From Nonomuraea muscovyensis (lineage in GTDB: Bacteria > Actinomycetota > Actinomycetes > Streptosporangiales > Streptosporangiaceae): a stretch of DNA of 64,000 nucleotides. Each line of letters starts with the position of its first letter. Positions within the stretch are counted from its first letter, which is position 1. Below are positions 44,800 through 52,915 of the stretch, in pieces. A program made the position numbers and the translations under genes. The DNA lies in assembly GCF_014207745.1 (NCBI RefSeq), contig NZ_JACHJB010000003.1:1280564-1344563 (forward strand), given 5' to 3'. The notes beneath the pieces are model-generated. The model saw only the letters and a program-made list of their open reading frames with translations, was not told the DNA's origin and did no database searches.

Positions 44800-44892
44800 T
44801 GGGGGAGTATCGGGGACTACCCCCCGCCCACTGCCGTGGGCAGGCATGACGACACCGCGCGGGTGCGCGCCGGTGTGAGCTGAGGAGGTGAC

Positions 44893-45210
44893 ATGCGCGT
44901 CCGGGGCAATCCGAAAGCCCAGGTGGTGCAGATCGGCGTCCGGCTGGATGCCGGCACGTCGGCCGGGACGCGGTCACAGCTGCACGACGCGGTCGACTCG
45001 GGTGCGGGCGACCTGATCCTGGATGTCTCCCGGCTGGAAGTGATCGACGCCACCGGCCTGGGCGTGCTCGTGGGCACGCATCGGCGTGCGGTGGCGGCGG
45101 AGCGTCGCCTCGTCCTGCGGGCGGTGCCCCCGCGGGTCATGCGGATCCTGGCGGTGACGCGGCTCAACCGGGTGCTGCACGTCGAGGCGGAGGAAGCGGC
45201 CGTGGCGTGA
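44893..45210 (+). CDS. STAS-domain anti-sigma factor antagonist-like protein
   Basis: 105 residues, one STAS domain: an N-terminal strand (AQVVQIGVRLDAGTS), GAGDLILDVSRLEVIDATGLG, and the helix GVLVGTHRRAVAAERRL. The classic phosphorylation motif of anti-anti-sigma proteins is Asp-Ser-Ser-Gly; here it is Asp-Ala-Thr-Gly, so the only possible phosphosite is Thr. No anti-sigma kinase or sigma gene is adjacent. Conserved at this place in Streptomyces. GAGGAGGTG precedes ATG 44893, and a terminator overlaps its stop. Confidence 0.85.
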   Translation: MRVRGNPKAQVVQIGVRLDAGTSAGTRSQLHDAVDSGAGDLILDVSRLEVIDATGLGVLVGTHRRAVAAERRLVLRAVPPRVMRILAVTRLNRVLHVEAEEAAVA

Positions 45211-45221
45211 TGCCACGGCCG
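45197..45221 (+). terminator. Hairpin terminator at the end of the STAS gene
   Basis: CGGCCGTGGC and GCCACGGCCG pair perfectly around a GTGAT loop containing the stop codon, followed by ATTT. It would end plus-strand transcripts before the convergent TetR gene; the 122 bases after it are A/T-rich and hold no gene. Confidence 0.65.
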
Positions 45222-45343
45222 ATTTCCGCACCTCGATAGTCGTTGATGCTTCAATCATTTCGGTCTGCCGCGGCCTCTGCCGCGATTTCAAATCCATCCG
45301 AAAACGCGATTAATGCGGTTCTTAATCCCGGAGTTGTATGCCC

Positions 45344-45967
45344 TCATGTACCGCCGAGTGACTGTCTGAAGATGTGCGTGGCCACCTCGACCAGTTCGTC
45401 CAACTCCGGCGGCTCCTCCGACAGCAGCCATTCGATGAGCAACTCTTGTAGCGCTCCAATGGCTGCGATGGCCACAAGCCGCCGGGAGGGCGAGGCGGTG
45501 GCCGGAAAATCGGCGGACGCCTCCTCGACTAGGCGGGCGAAGGACTGGACGGCGCGCTGGCGTGATGCCGTGAGGACATCTCCTGATCTGCGCACCTCCA
45601 GATGCATGATGCGGGCCCGCCGCCAGTCGGCCGTCGCGAATTCGACATACGCCCGAATCCCGGCCTCCACCCGGCCGTCCAGTGTGTCCGGCGCCTCCTG
45701 CAGGGCCTTGGTGACGTAGGCGAAGCTCTCCTCCACGCATCGCTCGTGCAGGGCCTGGAGGAGTTCCTCGCGCCCGCCGAAGCACTCGTAGAAGGCCCGG
45801 TTGGAGATCCGCGCCTCCGAGCACAACCTTTCGATCGTCGTCGACGCGAAACCTGGCTTCGCGTATAGCGTGTACGCGGCCGTCATCAGCCGCTCGCGTC
45901 TGTCTGCCAGCCTTTGCTCAGCTGACATTCCCCGGTAAGACCGGTTCACAATCCACCCGTCCAACAT
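45344..45967 (-). CDS. TetR-family transcriptional regulator
   Basis: 207 residues from ATG 45967 (MLDGWIVNRSYRGMSAEQRL), chosen for a GGGGG ribosome site eight bases upstream; ATG 45928 (MSAEQRL) is an alternative, and the frame also opens at 45991. Helix-turn-helix at about 25-70: RRERLMTAAYTLYAKPGFAS, TTIERLCSEARISNRAFYECF, then GGREELLQALHERC. The C-terminal helical domain is of the type that binds a small hydrophobic ligand; nothing identifies it. It stands alone, convergent with the STAS gene, with a 216-base upstream region shared with the 3' end of nucS. Its target may be itself or a distant operon. Confidence 0.85.
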   Translation of the reverse strand: MLDGWIVNRSYRGMSAEQRLADRRERLMTAAYTLYAKPGFASTTIERLCSEARISNRAFYECFGGREELLQALHERCVEESFAYVTKALQEAPDTLDGRVEAGIRAYVEFATADWRRARIMHLEVRRSGDVLTASRQRAVQSFARLVEEASADFPATASPSRRLVAIAAIGALQELLIEWLLSEEPPELDELVEVATHIFRQSLGGT

Positions 45968-46183
45968 GATCGTGGCCCCCAGAGCACACAATTATGGACG
46001 GATGATCGGCTTCTGGGAAAGGGCGAAAAGTTTACCTCTTACATCGGCCGTGCAAGAACGTGACAATCCTGACCGATGGCTCAAACCTTGAGGGTGCCTA
46101 AGCTCGGGCGACACGCCCCTTTCCGGCCGGGACGAGGCGCCGGCGCGGTCCTGGAACGGGCCACCGCGGCGGGTGTCACGCGT

Positions 46184-46846
46184 TCAGAAGAGGGTGGGGT
46201 TCTCCGGCTCGATGCCGCGCAGCGCGTCGTAGTCGAGCGTGACGCAGCCGATGCCGCGGTCGGCCGCCAGCACGCGGGCCTGCGGCTTGATCTCCTGGGC
46301 GGCGAAGACGCCGCGGACCGGGGCGAGCAGCGGGTCGCGGTTGAGCAACTCCAGGTAGCGGGTGAGCTGCTCGACCCCGTCGATCTCGCCGCGCCGCTTG
46401 ATCTCGACGGCCACGGTGGCGCCCGTCGCGTCGCGGCAGAGGATGTCGACCGGGCCGATCGCCGTCATGTACTCGCGCCGGATGAGGGAGTAGCCGTCGC
46501 CCAGCGTGGTGATGTGCTCGGCGAGCAACTCCTGCAGGTGCGCCTCGACGCCGTCCTTGATCAGGCCGGGGTCGACGCCCAGCTCGTGGCTGGTGTCGTG
46601 GAGGATCTCCGCCATGGTCAGCACGAGCTTCTCGCCCGTCTTGCCGTGGGTGACCGTCCAGGTCTCGCCGTCCTCCTTGAGCTTGCACGGCGGGTTCATC
46701 CAGTTGAGCGGCTTGAAGGCGCGGTCGTCGGCATGGATGGAGACGCTCCCGTCGGCCTTGATGAGCACCAGCCTCGGCGCCATCGGCAGGTGAGCCGTGA
46801 GCCGTCCGACGTAATCCACGCTGCATCGCGCGATGACCAACCGCAT
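46184..46846 (-). CDS. nucS: Mismatch-specific endonuclease NucS
   Basis: 220 residues from ATG 46846 (MRLVIARCSVDYVGRLTAHL). The N-terminal half is the DNA-binding dimer domain (VLIKADGSVSIHADDRAFKP, NWMNPPCKL). The C-terminal half is a RecB-like nuclease with GPVDILCRD, VAVEIKRRGEIDGVEQLTRYLELL: the Asp, then Glu-x-Lys active-site residues. In actinobacteria lacking MutS/MutL, NucS carries out a non-canonical mismatch repair by double-strand cutting at mismatches. The start lies 36 bases from the divergent dehydrogenase start. The C-terminal end (PENPTLF) resembles a clamp-binding peptide, as reported for the family. Confidence 0.95.
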   Translation of the reverse strand: MRLVIARCSVDYVGRLTAHLPMAPRLVLIKADGSVSIHADDRAFKPLNWMNPPCKLKEDGETWTVTHGKTGEKLVLTMAEILHDTSHELGVDPGLIKDGVEAHLQELLAEHITTLGDGYSLIRREYMTAIGPVDILCRDATGATVAVEIKRRGEIDGVEQLTRYLELLNRDPLLAPVRGVFAAQEIKPQARVLAADRGIGCVTLDYDALRGIEPENPTLF

Positions 46847-46882
46847 GACGGTCCACCTTAGCGGCTCTGGAAAACTGGACGC

Positions 46883-48331
46883 ATGGCGTTCGAGAGGGTG
46901 GGAGTCGTCGGCCTCGGCACGATGGGGGCCGGCATCGCGGAGGTCTTCGCGCGGGCGGGGCTGCGGGTGATCGGTGTCGAGGCCGACGCCGAGGCGCTCG
47001 CCCGCGGGCGCGGGCACCTGGAGAGGTCGACCGGCCGGGCGGTCGAGCGAGGCCGGCTGAGCGAGGCCGAGCGCGAGGTGATCCTCCGGCGGGTCACGCT
47101 CACCACCTCGCGCGACGACCTGAGCGACGCCGACCTGGTCGTGGAGGCGATTCCCGAGATCCTCGACGTCAAGGTGTCGCTGTTCGCCGACCTCGACCGC
47201 ATCTGCAAGCCGGAGACCGTGCTCGCCACCAACACCTCCTCGCTGTCGGTCACCGCCGTCGCCGCCGCGACGGGCCGCCCCGGCAGGGTCGTCGGGATGC
47301 ACTTCTTCAACCCGGCGCCCGTGATGCGGCTCGTCGAGGTCGTCGGCACGGTGGTGACCGAGCCGGGGGTGGTCGACGAGATCGCCGGCCTGGCGCGGCG
47401 GCTCGGCAAGACGCCCGTGGTGGTGGGCGACCGGGCCGGGTTCGTGGCCAACCGGCTGCTCCTGCCGTACCTCAACCACGCCGCCGTCCTGCTGGAGAAC
47501 GGCGTGGCAGCGCGTGACGACATCGAGGCGGCGATGACGCTCGGCGCGGGGTTGCCCATGGGGCCGTTCGCGCTGCTCGACCTCATCGGGCTCGACACCG
47601 CCTACGAGGTGATGTGCGTGCTGTTCGACGAGACCAGGGACCGCCGGCACGCGCCCGCGCCGCTGCTGCGCGAGCTGGTCACCGCGGGTCTGCTCGGCCG
47701 CAAGTCCGGTCGTGGCTTCCACGGCGAGCGGGCGGCGCACCAGGAGGCCGGCCGGGCCGCGTTCGTCACCTGCCGGGTCGAGGGCGAGGGGTCCGGCGCG
47801 GTCGCCGAGCGGCTGACGCAGGCCGGGTTCAAGACGGCCGATGATCCCGACGTGGTGCTGCGGCTGTCCGACCGGCCCGTGGTGGAGCACGCCGTGAGGT
47901 TGTCGCGCCCCGAAACCCTGGTGGGCGTCCACCTCGTCGGCGAGCGGGTGGCCGAGGTGGCCGCCACGGCCCTCACCTCGCCCGCGGCCGTCGCGGCGGC
48001 CCGCGACCTGATGAAGGTCATCGGCCGCACGCCGGTGCCGTGCCGCGACCGGGCCGGCTTCGTCGTGGACGCGCTGCTCCACCCCTACCTCAACGACGCC
48101 GTCAGGATGCACGAGGCCGGCTACGCCTCGATCGACGACATCGACGCGGCCATGCGGCTCGGCTGCGGCTACCCGGCGGGGCCGTTCGAGATGCTGGAGT
48201 CCATCGGCCTGAGCCGCGTGCGCGACGGGCTGAGAGCCCTCTACACCGAGTACCGCGAACCCTCCTACGCGCCGGCGCCGCTGCTCGACCACCTGGTCAC
48301 GGCCGGCCTGACCGCCTTCCCCCGGCCGTGA
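46883..48331 (+). CDS. 3-hydroxyacyl-CoA dehydrogenase with duplicated C-terminal domain
   Basis: 482 residues. The NAD-binding GVVGLGTMGAGIAEVFARAG is at 7-26, the catalytic His lies in VVGMHFFNPAPVMRLVEVVG near 138, and the first C-terminal domain has GFVANRLLLPYLNHAAVLLE. A second copy of that domain spans about 385-480 (GFVVDALLHPYLNDAVRMHE, GCGYPAGPFEMLESIGL). A middle segment (about 290-365) is a degenerate Rossmann-like part. The duplicated form is related to PaaH/Hbd enzymes that oxidise (S)-3-hydroxybutyryl- and longer 3-hydroxyacyl-CoA. Overlaps the next gene as GTGA and is divergent from nucS by 36 bases. Confidence 0.92.
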   Translation: MAFERVGVVGLGTMGAGIAEVFARAGLRVIGVEADAEALARGRGHLERSTGRAVERGRLSEAEREVILRRVTLTTSRDDLSDADLVVEAIPEILDVKVSLFADLDRICKPETVLATNTSSLSVTAVAAATGRPGRVVGMHFFNPAPVMRLVEVVGTVVTEPGVVDEIAGLARRLGKTPVVVGDRAGFVANRLLLPYLNHAAVLLENGVAARDDIEAAMTLGAGLPMGPFALLDLIGLDTAYEVMCVLFDETRDRRHAPAPLLRELVTAGLLGRKSGRGFHGERAAHQEAGRAAFVTCRVEGEGSGAVAERLTQAGFKTADDPDVVLRLSDRPVVEHAVRLSRPETLVGVHLVGERVAEVAATALTSPAAVAAARDLMKVIGRTPVPCRDRAGFVVDALLHPYLNDAVRMHEAGYASIDDIDAAMRLGCGYPAGPFEMLESIGLSRVRDGLRALYTEYREPSYAPAPLLDHLVTAGLTAFPRP

Positions 48332-48618
48332 GCCCGCGCCGTGCCCGCCGCCGGGACGACTCTCGTCCCGTCGGCTTCCCCCGGGGCATGGACCGGGTCG
48401 AGGAGTGGCCCGACGGGGAGTGGAAGGTGCGCATGCTGACCGGCGCCTCCTCGGCCAAGAACTACCGCTGTCCCGGCTGCGACCAGGAGATCCCCGGCGG
48501 CCAGCCGCACCTGGTGAGCTGGCCCAACTGGGCGGGCGGCGACGACGAGCGCCGCCACTGGCACACGACGTGCTGGCGCAAGAGACTGGACCGTGGCCCG
48601 GGCCGAAGCCGCTACTGA
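48328..48618 (+). CDS. Small zinc-ribbon-like protein
   Basis: 96 residues from GTG 48328, overlapping the dehydrogenase stop. A basic N-terminus (SPRRARRRDDSRPVG) is followed by a conserved-looking core: EEWPDGEWKVRMLTGASSAK, NYRCPGCDQEIPGGQPHLV, and RRHWHTTCWRKRL. Cys-Pro-Gly-Cys with a later His-x-Thr-Thr-Cys forms a probable zinc site. Similar proteins follow this dehydrogenase in Streptomyces, where they were sometimes labelled ATP/GTP-binding without evidence. The function is unknown; nucleic-acid binding is possible because of the basic ends. Confidence 0.78.
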   Translation: MSPRRARRRDDSRPVGFPRGMDRVEEWPDGEWKVRMLTGASSAKNYRCPGCDQEIPGGQPHLVSWPNWAGGDDERRHWHTTCWRKRLDRGPGRSRY

Positions 48619-48657
48619 CGCGGAGCCCGGCAACCCCCATCACGAAAGAGGACCAAG

Positions 48658-49362
48658 GTGGAGATTCGCGCGGCGACCGTGCTGCCGGCCAGGCGTGAGC
48701 CGATCGAGCTGCACACCGGTGACGGCCTGACCCTGGTGGGCGAGCTGGCCCTGCCCGAAGACCGGCCGCCGGTGGCCACGCTGGTCACCCTGCACCCGCT
48801 GCCGACCCACGGCGGCTTCATGGACAGCCACCTCTACAAGAAGGCCGCCAACCGGCTGCCCGCCCTCGCCGACCTCGCCGTGCTGCGCTTCAACACCCGC
48901 GGCACGTCGTCCGAGCGGGGCACCTCGCAGGGCGCGTTCGACGGCGGCGAGGGGGAGCGGTTCGACGTGGCGGCCGCGCTGGAGTACGCCGAGTTCCACG
49001 ACCTGCCCCGGGTGTGGGTGGTCGGCTGGTCGTTCGGCACCGAGCTGACGCTGAAGTGGGCGCACGACCCGCTCGTGGAGGGCGCCGTCCTGCTCTCGCC
49101 GCCGCTGCACCGGGCCACCGACGACGACCTCGACTCCTGGGCCCGGTTCGGCCGCCCGCTGGTGGTGCTCGTGCCGGAGTTCGACGACTACCTCAAGCCC
49201 GACGACGCCCGTGCCCGCTTCGCCCGGGTGCCGCAGGCCGAGGTCATCGGGGTCGAGGGCGCCAAGCACCTGTGGGTGGGCGAGCCGTACGTGCGCATCG
49301 TGCTGGACGAGATCGTCAAGAGGGTGAACCCGGCCGCGTACCCGCTCCCCACGCACGTCTGA
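48658..49362 (+). CDS. Alpha/beta hydrolase (dienelactone hydrolase-like)
   Basis: 234 residues from GTG 48658, preceded by AAAGAGGA. The nucleophile elbow is GWSFG (VVGWSFGTELTLKWAHDP) near residue 122; the catalytic Asp is probably in VLVPEFDDYLKPDDA, and the His in EGAKHLWVGEPY. ATLVTLHPLPTHGGFMDSHL is the oxyanion-hole side of the site and GGFMDSHLYKK is typical of this actinobacterial group. Substrate unknown. Likely cotranscribed with the small zinc protein (39-base gap). It ends 162 bases before the accessory LamG/RHS block. Confidence 0.85.
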   Translation: MEIRAATVLPARREPIELHTGDGLTLVGELALPEDRPPVATLVTLHPLPTHGGFMDSHLYKKAANRLPALADLAVLRFNTRGTSSERGTSQGAFDGGEGERFDVAAALEYAEFHDLPRVWVVGWSFGTELTLKWAHDPLVEGAVLLSPPLHRATDDDLDSWARFGRPLVVLVPEFDDYLKPDDARARFARVPQAEVIGVEGAKHLWVGEPYVRIVLDEIVKRVNPAAYPLPTHV

Positions 49363-49524
49363 CAATTTTCTCCACATCCGAACGTAATTCTGATGAAATG
49401 TGCCACCAAGATCTAGACGAGCGCGGCTCGCTGAATGACAATCCGATCGTCAACTGAAGATCGTGGCGATGCCGCGCGGGGGTGACCCCGTCCGGCATCC
49501 CCGCCTCGGCAAGGGCGTGGACGG

Positions 49525-52500
49525 ATGCGCGTAGGTCGTGGGCTGGTCGTGGTGGTGCTGGCAAGCGCGGTCGTGGTGGCGCCGTCCGGCGACCCCTTCG
49601 CCGCCGCGGAAGATCGACGACAACAGGTCTCCGCGCTGCAGCGCGCGGCGGCGGCGCAGGACGCCGCCGGCGTCCGGCTGAGCGCGGACCCCGAGGAGGC
49701 CGCCGCGCTCACGGCCGCCCGGCGCGGCGGGAAGCCGGTCGAGGTCGCGGCGCTGCGCTCGGAGACGCGCCAGGTCCTCGCCAGGCCCGACGGCACCCTC
49801 GTCCTGGAGCAGCACGCCCGGCCGGTGCGCGTACGCCAGGAAGGCCGGTGGGTCCCCGCCGACGCGACCCTGCGGCAACTGCCTGACGGGTCGATCGCCC
49901 CCGTCGCGACGGCGATCGGCCTCAGCTTCTCGGGCGGCGGCACCGGGCCGCTGGCCCGCATGAACCGCGGCGGCAAGAAGCTGGAGCTCGGCTGGCGCGG
50001 CGCGCTGCCCGCGCCGGTGCTGAACGGCGACACCGCCACCTACGCCGAGGTGCTGCCCGGCGTGGACCTCCAGGTGCGCGCCGACGTGGACGGCTTCTCC
50101 CACGTCCTGGTGGTCAAGACCCGCGAGGCCGCGGCGAACCGGGCGCTGACCGAACTGGCCTACCCGATCTCGACCACGGCCCTGACCATGAAGTCCGACA
50201 AGGCGGGCAACCTGGAGGCCGTCGACCGCGACGGCGGCACCGTCTTCACCGCGTCCACCCCGCTGATGTGGGACTCCTCGGGCTCCTCGGCCGCCCGTAC
50301 CCTCAAGGCCGGCCAGGCCGAGGCCCCCGCCGACGCCTCGTCACCCGTGGACGGCCGCAACACGGCGATGGACGTGCGGCTCGACGGCCGCACCATGGTG
50401 CTCAAGCCCGACCGGGAGATGATGGAGGACCCGGACACCACGTTCCCCGTCTACCTCGACCCGTTCTTCTCGGCGGCCCGCAGCTCGTGGACGTCCGTCT
50501 GGAGCAACAACCCCAACTCCAACTTCCTCAACGCCAACGACGTCGCCCGGTCGGGCCACGTCTCCGGGCAGACCAACCGGTCGTTCTTCACGATGAACAC
50601 CGGCACGACCATCCACGGCAAGCAGATCATCAAGGCCACGCTGCGCACCTACGAGACGTGGTCCTACTCCTGCACCAAGCGACCGGTCGAGGCCTGGGCG
50701 ACGAACACGATCAGCAAGTCCACCACCTGGAACAATCAGCCCACCTGGGTCAGGCGCCTGTCCACGGTGACCGTCGCCAAGGGCTGGGGCTCGGCCTGCC
50801 TGCCCGGCGGGGTGGAGTTCGACGTCACGAGCCAGGCCGTCGACGCCGCCGCCAAGAAGTGGCCCACCATGACCATCGGGCTGCGGGCCTCGGACGAGAG
50901 GGACAACTACGGCTGGAAGAAGTTCAAGAACAACCCCAGCCTGGTCATCGAGTACAACTCGCTGCCCAGCGCTCCCGTCGCCGCCGACGCCTGGTCCAAT
51001 CCGGGCGGTACGTGCGTGGCGGGCGACCAGCGGCCGGTCATCGCCACGCCGCAGCCGACCCTCGGCGCGCGGCTGCGTGACGCCGACAACTCGGTGCGCG
51101 GCCGGTTCGAGTGGTGGAACAGCGCCGGCGTCAAGGTCGGTGAGTGGCTGACCCCGGCGCAGAGCAGCGGCAGCGCCTTCTCCGCCCTCGTCCCGGCGGG
51201 CGCCTTCGCCGACGGCGCGCTGATCAGATGGCGGGTCCGTGCCGAGGACGGCAAGGCCAACAGCGCGTGGAGCCCCTGGTGCGAGATGACCGTCGACGCC
51301 TCCGCCCCCGGCAAGGAGCCGCTGGTGACCTCGGCCGAGTACGCCGAGGGCGGCTGGAACGACGGCCTCGGCCGGGCCGGCTCGTTCACCTTCGACCCCA
51401 ACGGCGTCGGCGACGTCGCGGGCTACCTCTACGGGCTCGACACCGCGCCGAAGGCCGAGGTCGCCGCCCAGGCCGACGGCACCGCCACGATCCGGCTCAC
51501 CCCGCGCCACGACGGCCCGAACGTCCTGTCGGTGCGCAGCAGGGACCGGGCCGGACACCAGGGGCCGATCCGCAGCTACGTCTTCAACGTCAACTCCGGC
51601 ACGCCTCCCGACGGGCACTGGACCCTCGACGACGGCCAGGGCGGCGTCGGCACCGACCACGGAGGCGACCAGCAGGTCACCCTGTACGGCAGCGCCGCCT
51701 GGACCAGCGGCCGCATCGGCCAGGCGTTGCGGCTCGACGGCGCCGGGGCCTACGCCGGCACCCCCGGGCCCGTGGTCAACACCGGGCAGAACTTCACCGT
51801 CTCCGCCTGGGTACGGCTGAGCACCACGACAGCCGACGCCGTCGCGGTCGGCCAGGACGGCGCCCGCGCTGGCGGCTTCGCCCTGCAGTACGCCAAGGCC
51901 GACAACCGCTGGGTGCTGTCGCGGCCCACCGCGGACTCCGACGGGGCGACGGCCGTGCGCGCCGTCTCCGCGGGCGCCCCGAGGCTCGGCGAGTGGACCC
52001 ACCTCACCGGCGTGCACGACACGGCGGCGGGGGAGTTGACGCTGTACGTCAACGGCCGCCTGGAGGCGACGGTCCCGTACACCCAGCCGTGGGACGCGGC
52101 CGGCCCTCTCACGATCGGCCGGGGGAAGACCGCCGGGGCCTTCACCGGGTTCTGGCCGGGCGACGTGGACGACGTGCGCGTCTACGGCCGGGCCATGTTC
52201 GGCGACGAGGTGGCCGAGCTGGTCAACAGCGCCGCCACCCTGGTCGGCCACTGGAAGCTGGACGAGGAGACGGGTACGAGCGCGGCCGACTCCTCCGGCA
52301 AGGGGACGGCGGCGGCCATCGCGGGCGGCGCCTCGTGGACCGAGGGCTGGCTCGCCGGCGCCCTCGGCCTCGACGGGGCCACCGGCCACGCGCAGACCGC
52401 CTCGCCGGCCGTGAACACCAGGTCCGGGTTCACCGTGGCCCTGTGGACGCAGCTCGACTACCTGCCGGACCGTGACGCCACCGCCGTGTCCCAGGTGGGC

Positions 52501-52878
52501 AGCCGGGCGGCCGGGTTCCAGCTCGGCTTCGACAAGGCGCAGGGCAGGTGGACGCTCGGCATGGCCGCGGCCGACACCGACACCGCCGCCGTGGTCCGCA
52601 CCCACTCCGACGCGGTTCCGGCGCCGCTGGAGTGGACGCACCTGGCCGGGGTCCACGACCCCCTGAGCGGTGAGCTGCGCGTCTACGTCAACGGCAGGCT
52701 CTCGGAGACCACCATCACCAGCCACGCCAGCGCGTGGAACGCCACCGGCCCGCTGCAGTTGGGCCGCACCAAGAACGCCGGTGTCCTCACCGGTCACTGG
52801 CCGGGCACCGTCGACGACGTCCGCACCTACGACGGTGTCCTCAGCGCCGAGCAGATCTCCCAGCTCGCCGCCCAGTAA
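49525..52878 (+). CDS. Secreted DNRLRE- and LamG-domain protein
   Basis: 1117 residues. A signal peptide covers 1-28 (VVVVLASAVVVAPSG). Then a region shared by actinobacterial RHS-neighbour proteins (RPVRVRQEGRWVPADATLRQ), a DNRLRE beta-sandwich domain at about 320-478 (SSWTSVWSNNPNSNF, TWNNQPTWVRRLS), a linker of beta-sandwich type, and two LamG/concanavalin-like domains at about 695-902 and 905-1117 (FTVSAWVRLSTT, VYVNGRLSETTI). No membrane anchor or sorting motif is visible, so it is probably released or held by binding. Only 37 bases separate it from the RHS gene, suggesting an operon and a joint surface role; LamG domains bind carbohydrates or proteins. Confidence 0.85.
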   Translation: MRVGRGLVVVVLASAVVVAPSGDPFAAAEDRRQQVSALQRAAAAQDAAGVRLSADPEEAAALTAARRGGKPVEVAALRSETRQVLARPDGTLVLEQHARPVRVRQEGRWVPADATLRQLPDGSIAPVATAIGLSFSGGGTGPLARMNRGGKKLELGWRGALPAPVLNGDTATYAEVLPGVDLQVRADVDGFSHVLVVKTREAAANRALTELAYPISTTALTMKSDKAGNLEAVDRDGGTVFTASTPLMWDSSGSSAARTLKAGQAEAPADASSPVDGRNTAMDVRLDGRTMVLKPDREMMEDPDTTFPVYLDPFFSAARSSWTSVWSNNPNSNFLNANDVARSGHVSGQTNRSFFTMNTGTTIHGKQIIKATLRTYETWSYSCTKRPVEAWATNTISKSTTWNNQPTWVRRLSTVTVAKGWGSACLPGGVEFDVTSQAVDAAAKKWPTMTIGLRASDERDNYGWKKFKNNPSLVIEYNSLPSAPVAADAWSNPGGTCVAGDQRPVIATPQPTLGARLRDADNSVRGRFEWWNSAGVKVGEWLTPAQSSGSAFSALVPAGAFADGALIRWRVRAEDGKANSAWSPWCEMTVDASAPGKEPLVTSAEYAEGGWNDGLGRAGSFTFDPNGVGDVAGYLYGLDTAPKAEVAAQADGTATIRLTPRHDGPNVLSVRSRDRAGHQGPIRSYVFNVNSGTPPDGHWTLDDGQGGVGTDHGGDQQVTLYGSAAWTSGRIGQALRLDGAGAYAGTPGPVVNTGQNFTVSAWVRLSTTTADAVAVGQDGARAGGFALQYAKADNRWVLSRPTADSDGATAVRAVSAGAPRLGEWTHLTGVHDTAAGELTLYVNGRLEATVPYTQPWDAAGPLTIGRGKTAGAFTGFWPGDVDDVRVYGRAMFGDEVAELVNSAATLVGHWKLDEETGTSAADSSGKGTAAAIAGGASWTEGWLAGALGLDGATGHAQTASPAVNTRSGFTVALWTQLDYLPDRDATAVSQVGSRAAGFQLGFDKAQGRWTLGMAAADTDTAAVVRTHSDAVPAPLEWTHLAGVHDPLSGELRVYVNGRLSETTITSHASAWNATGPLQLGRTKNAGVLTGHWPGTVDDVRTYDGVLSAEQISQLAAQ

Positions 52879-52915
52879 GGAATCACCCCCCGCCCCCCAG
52901 AGATTGGGTCGATCG

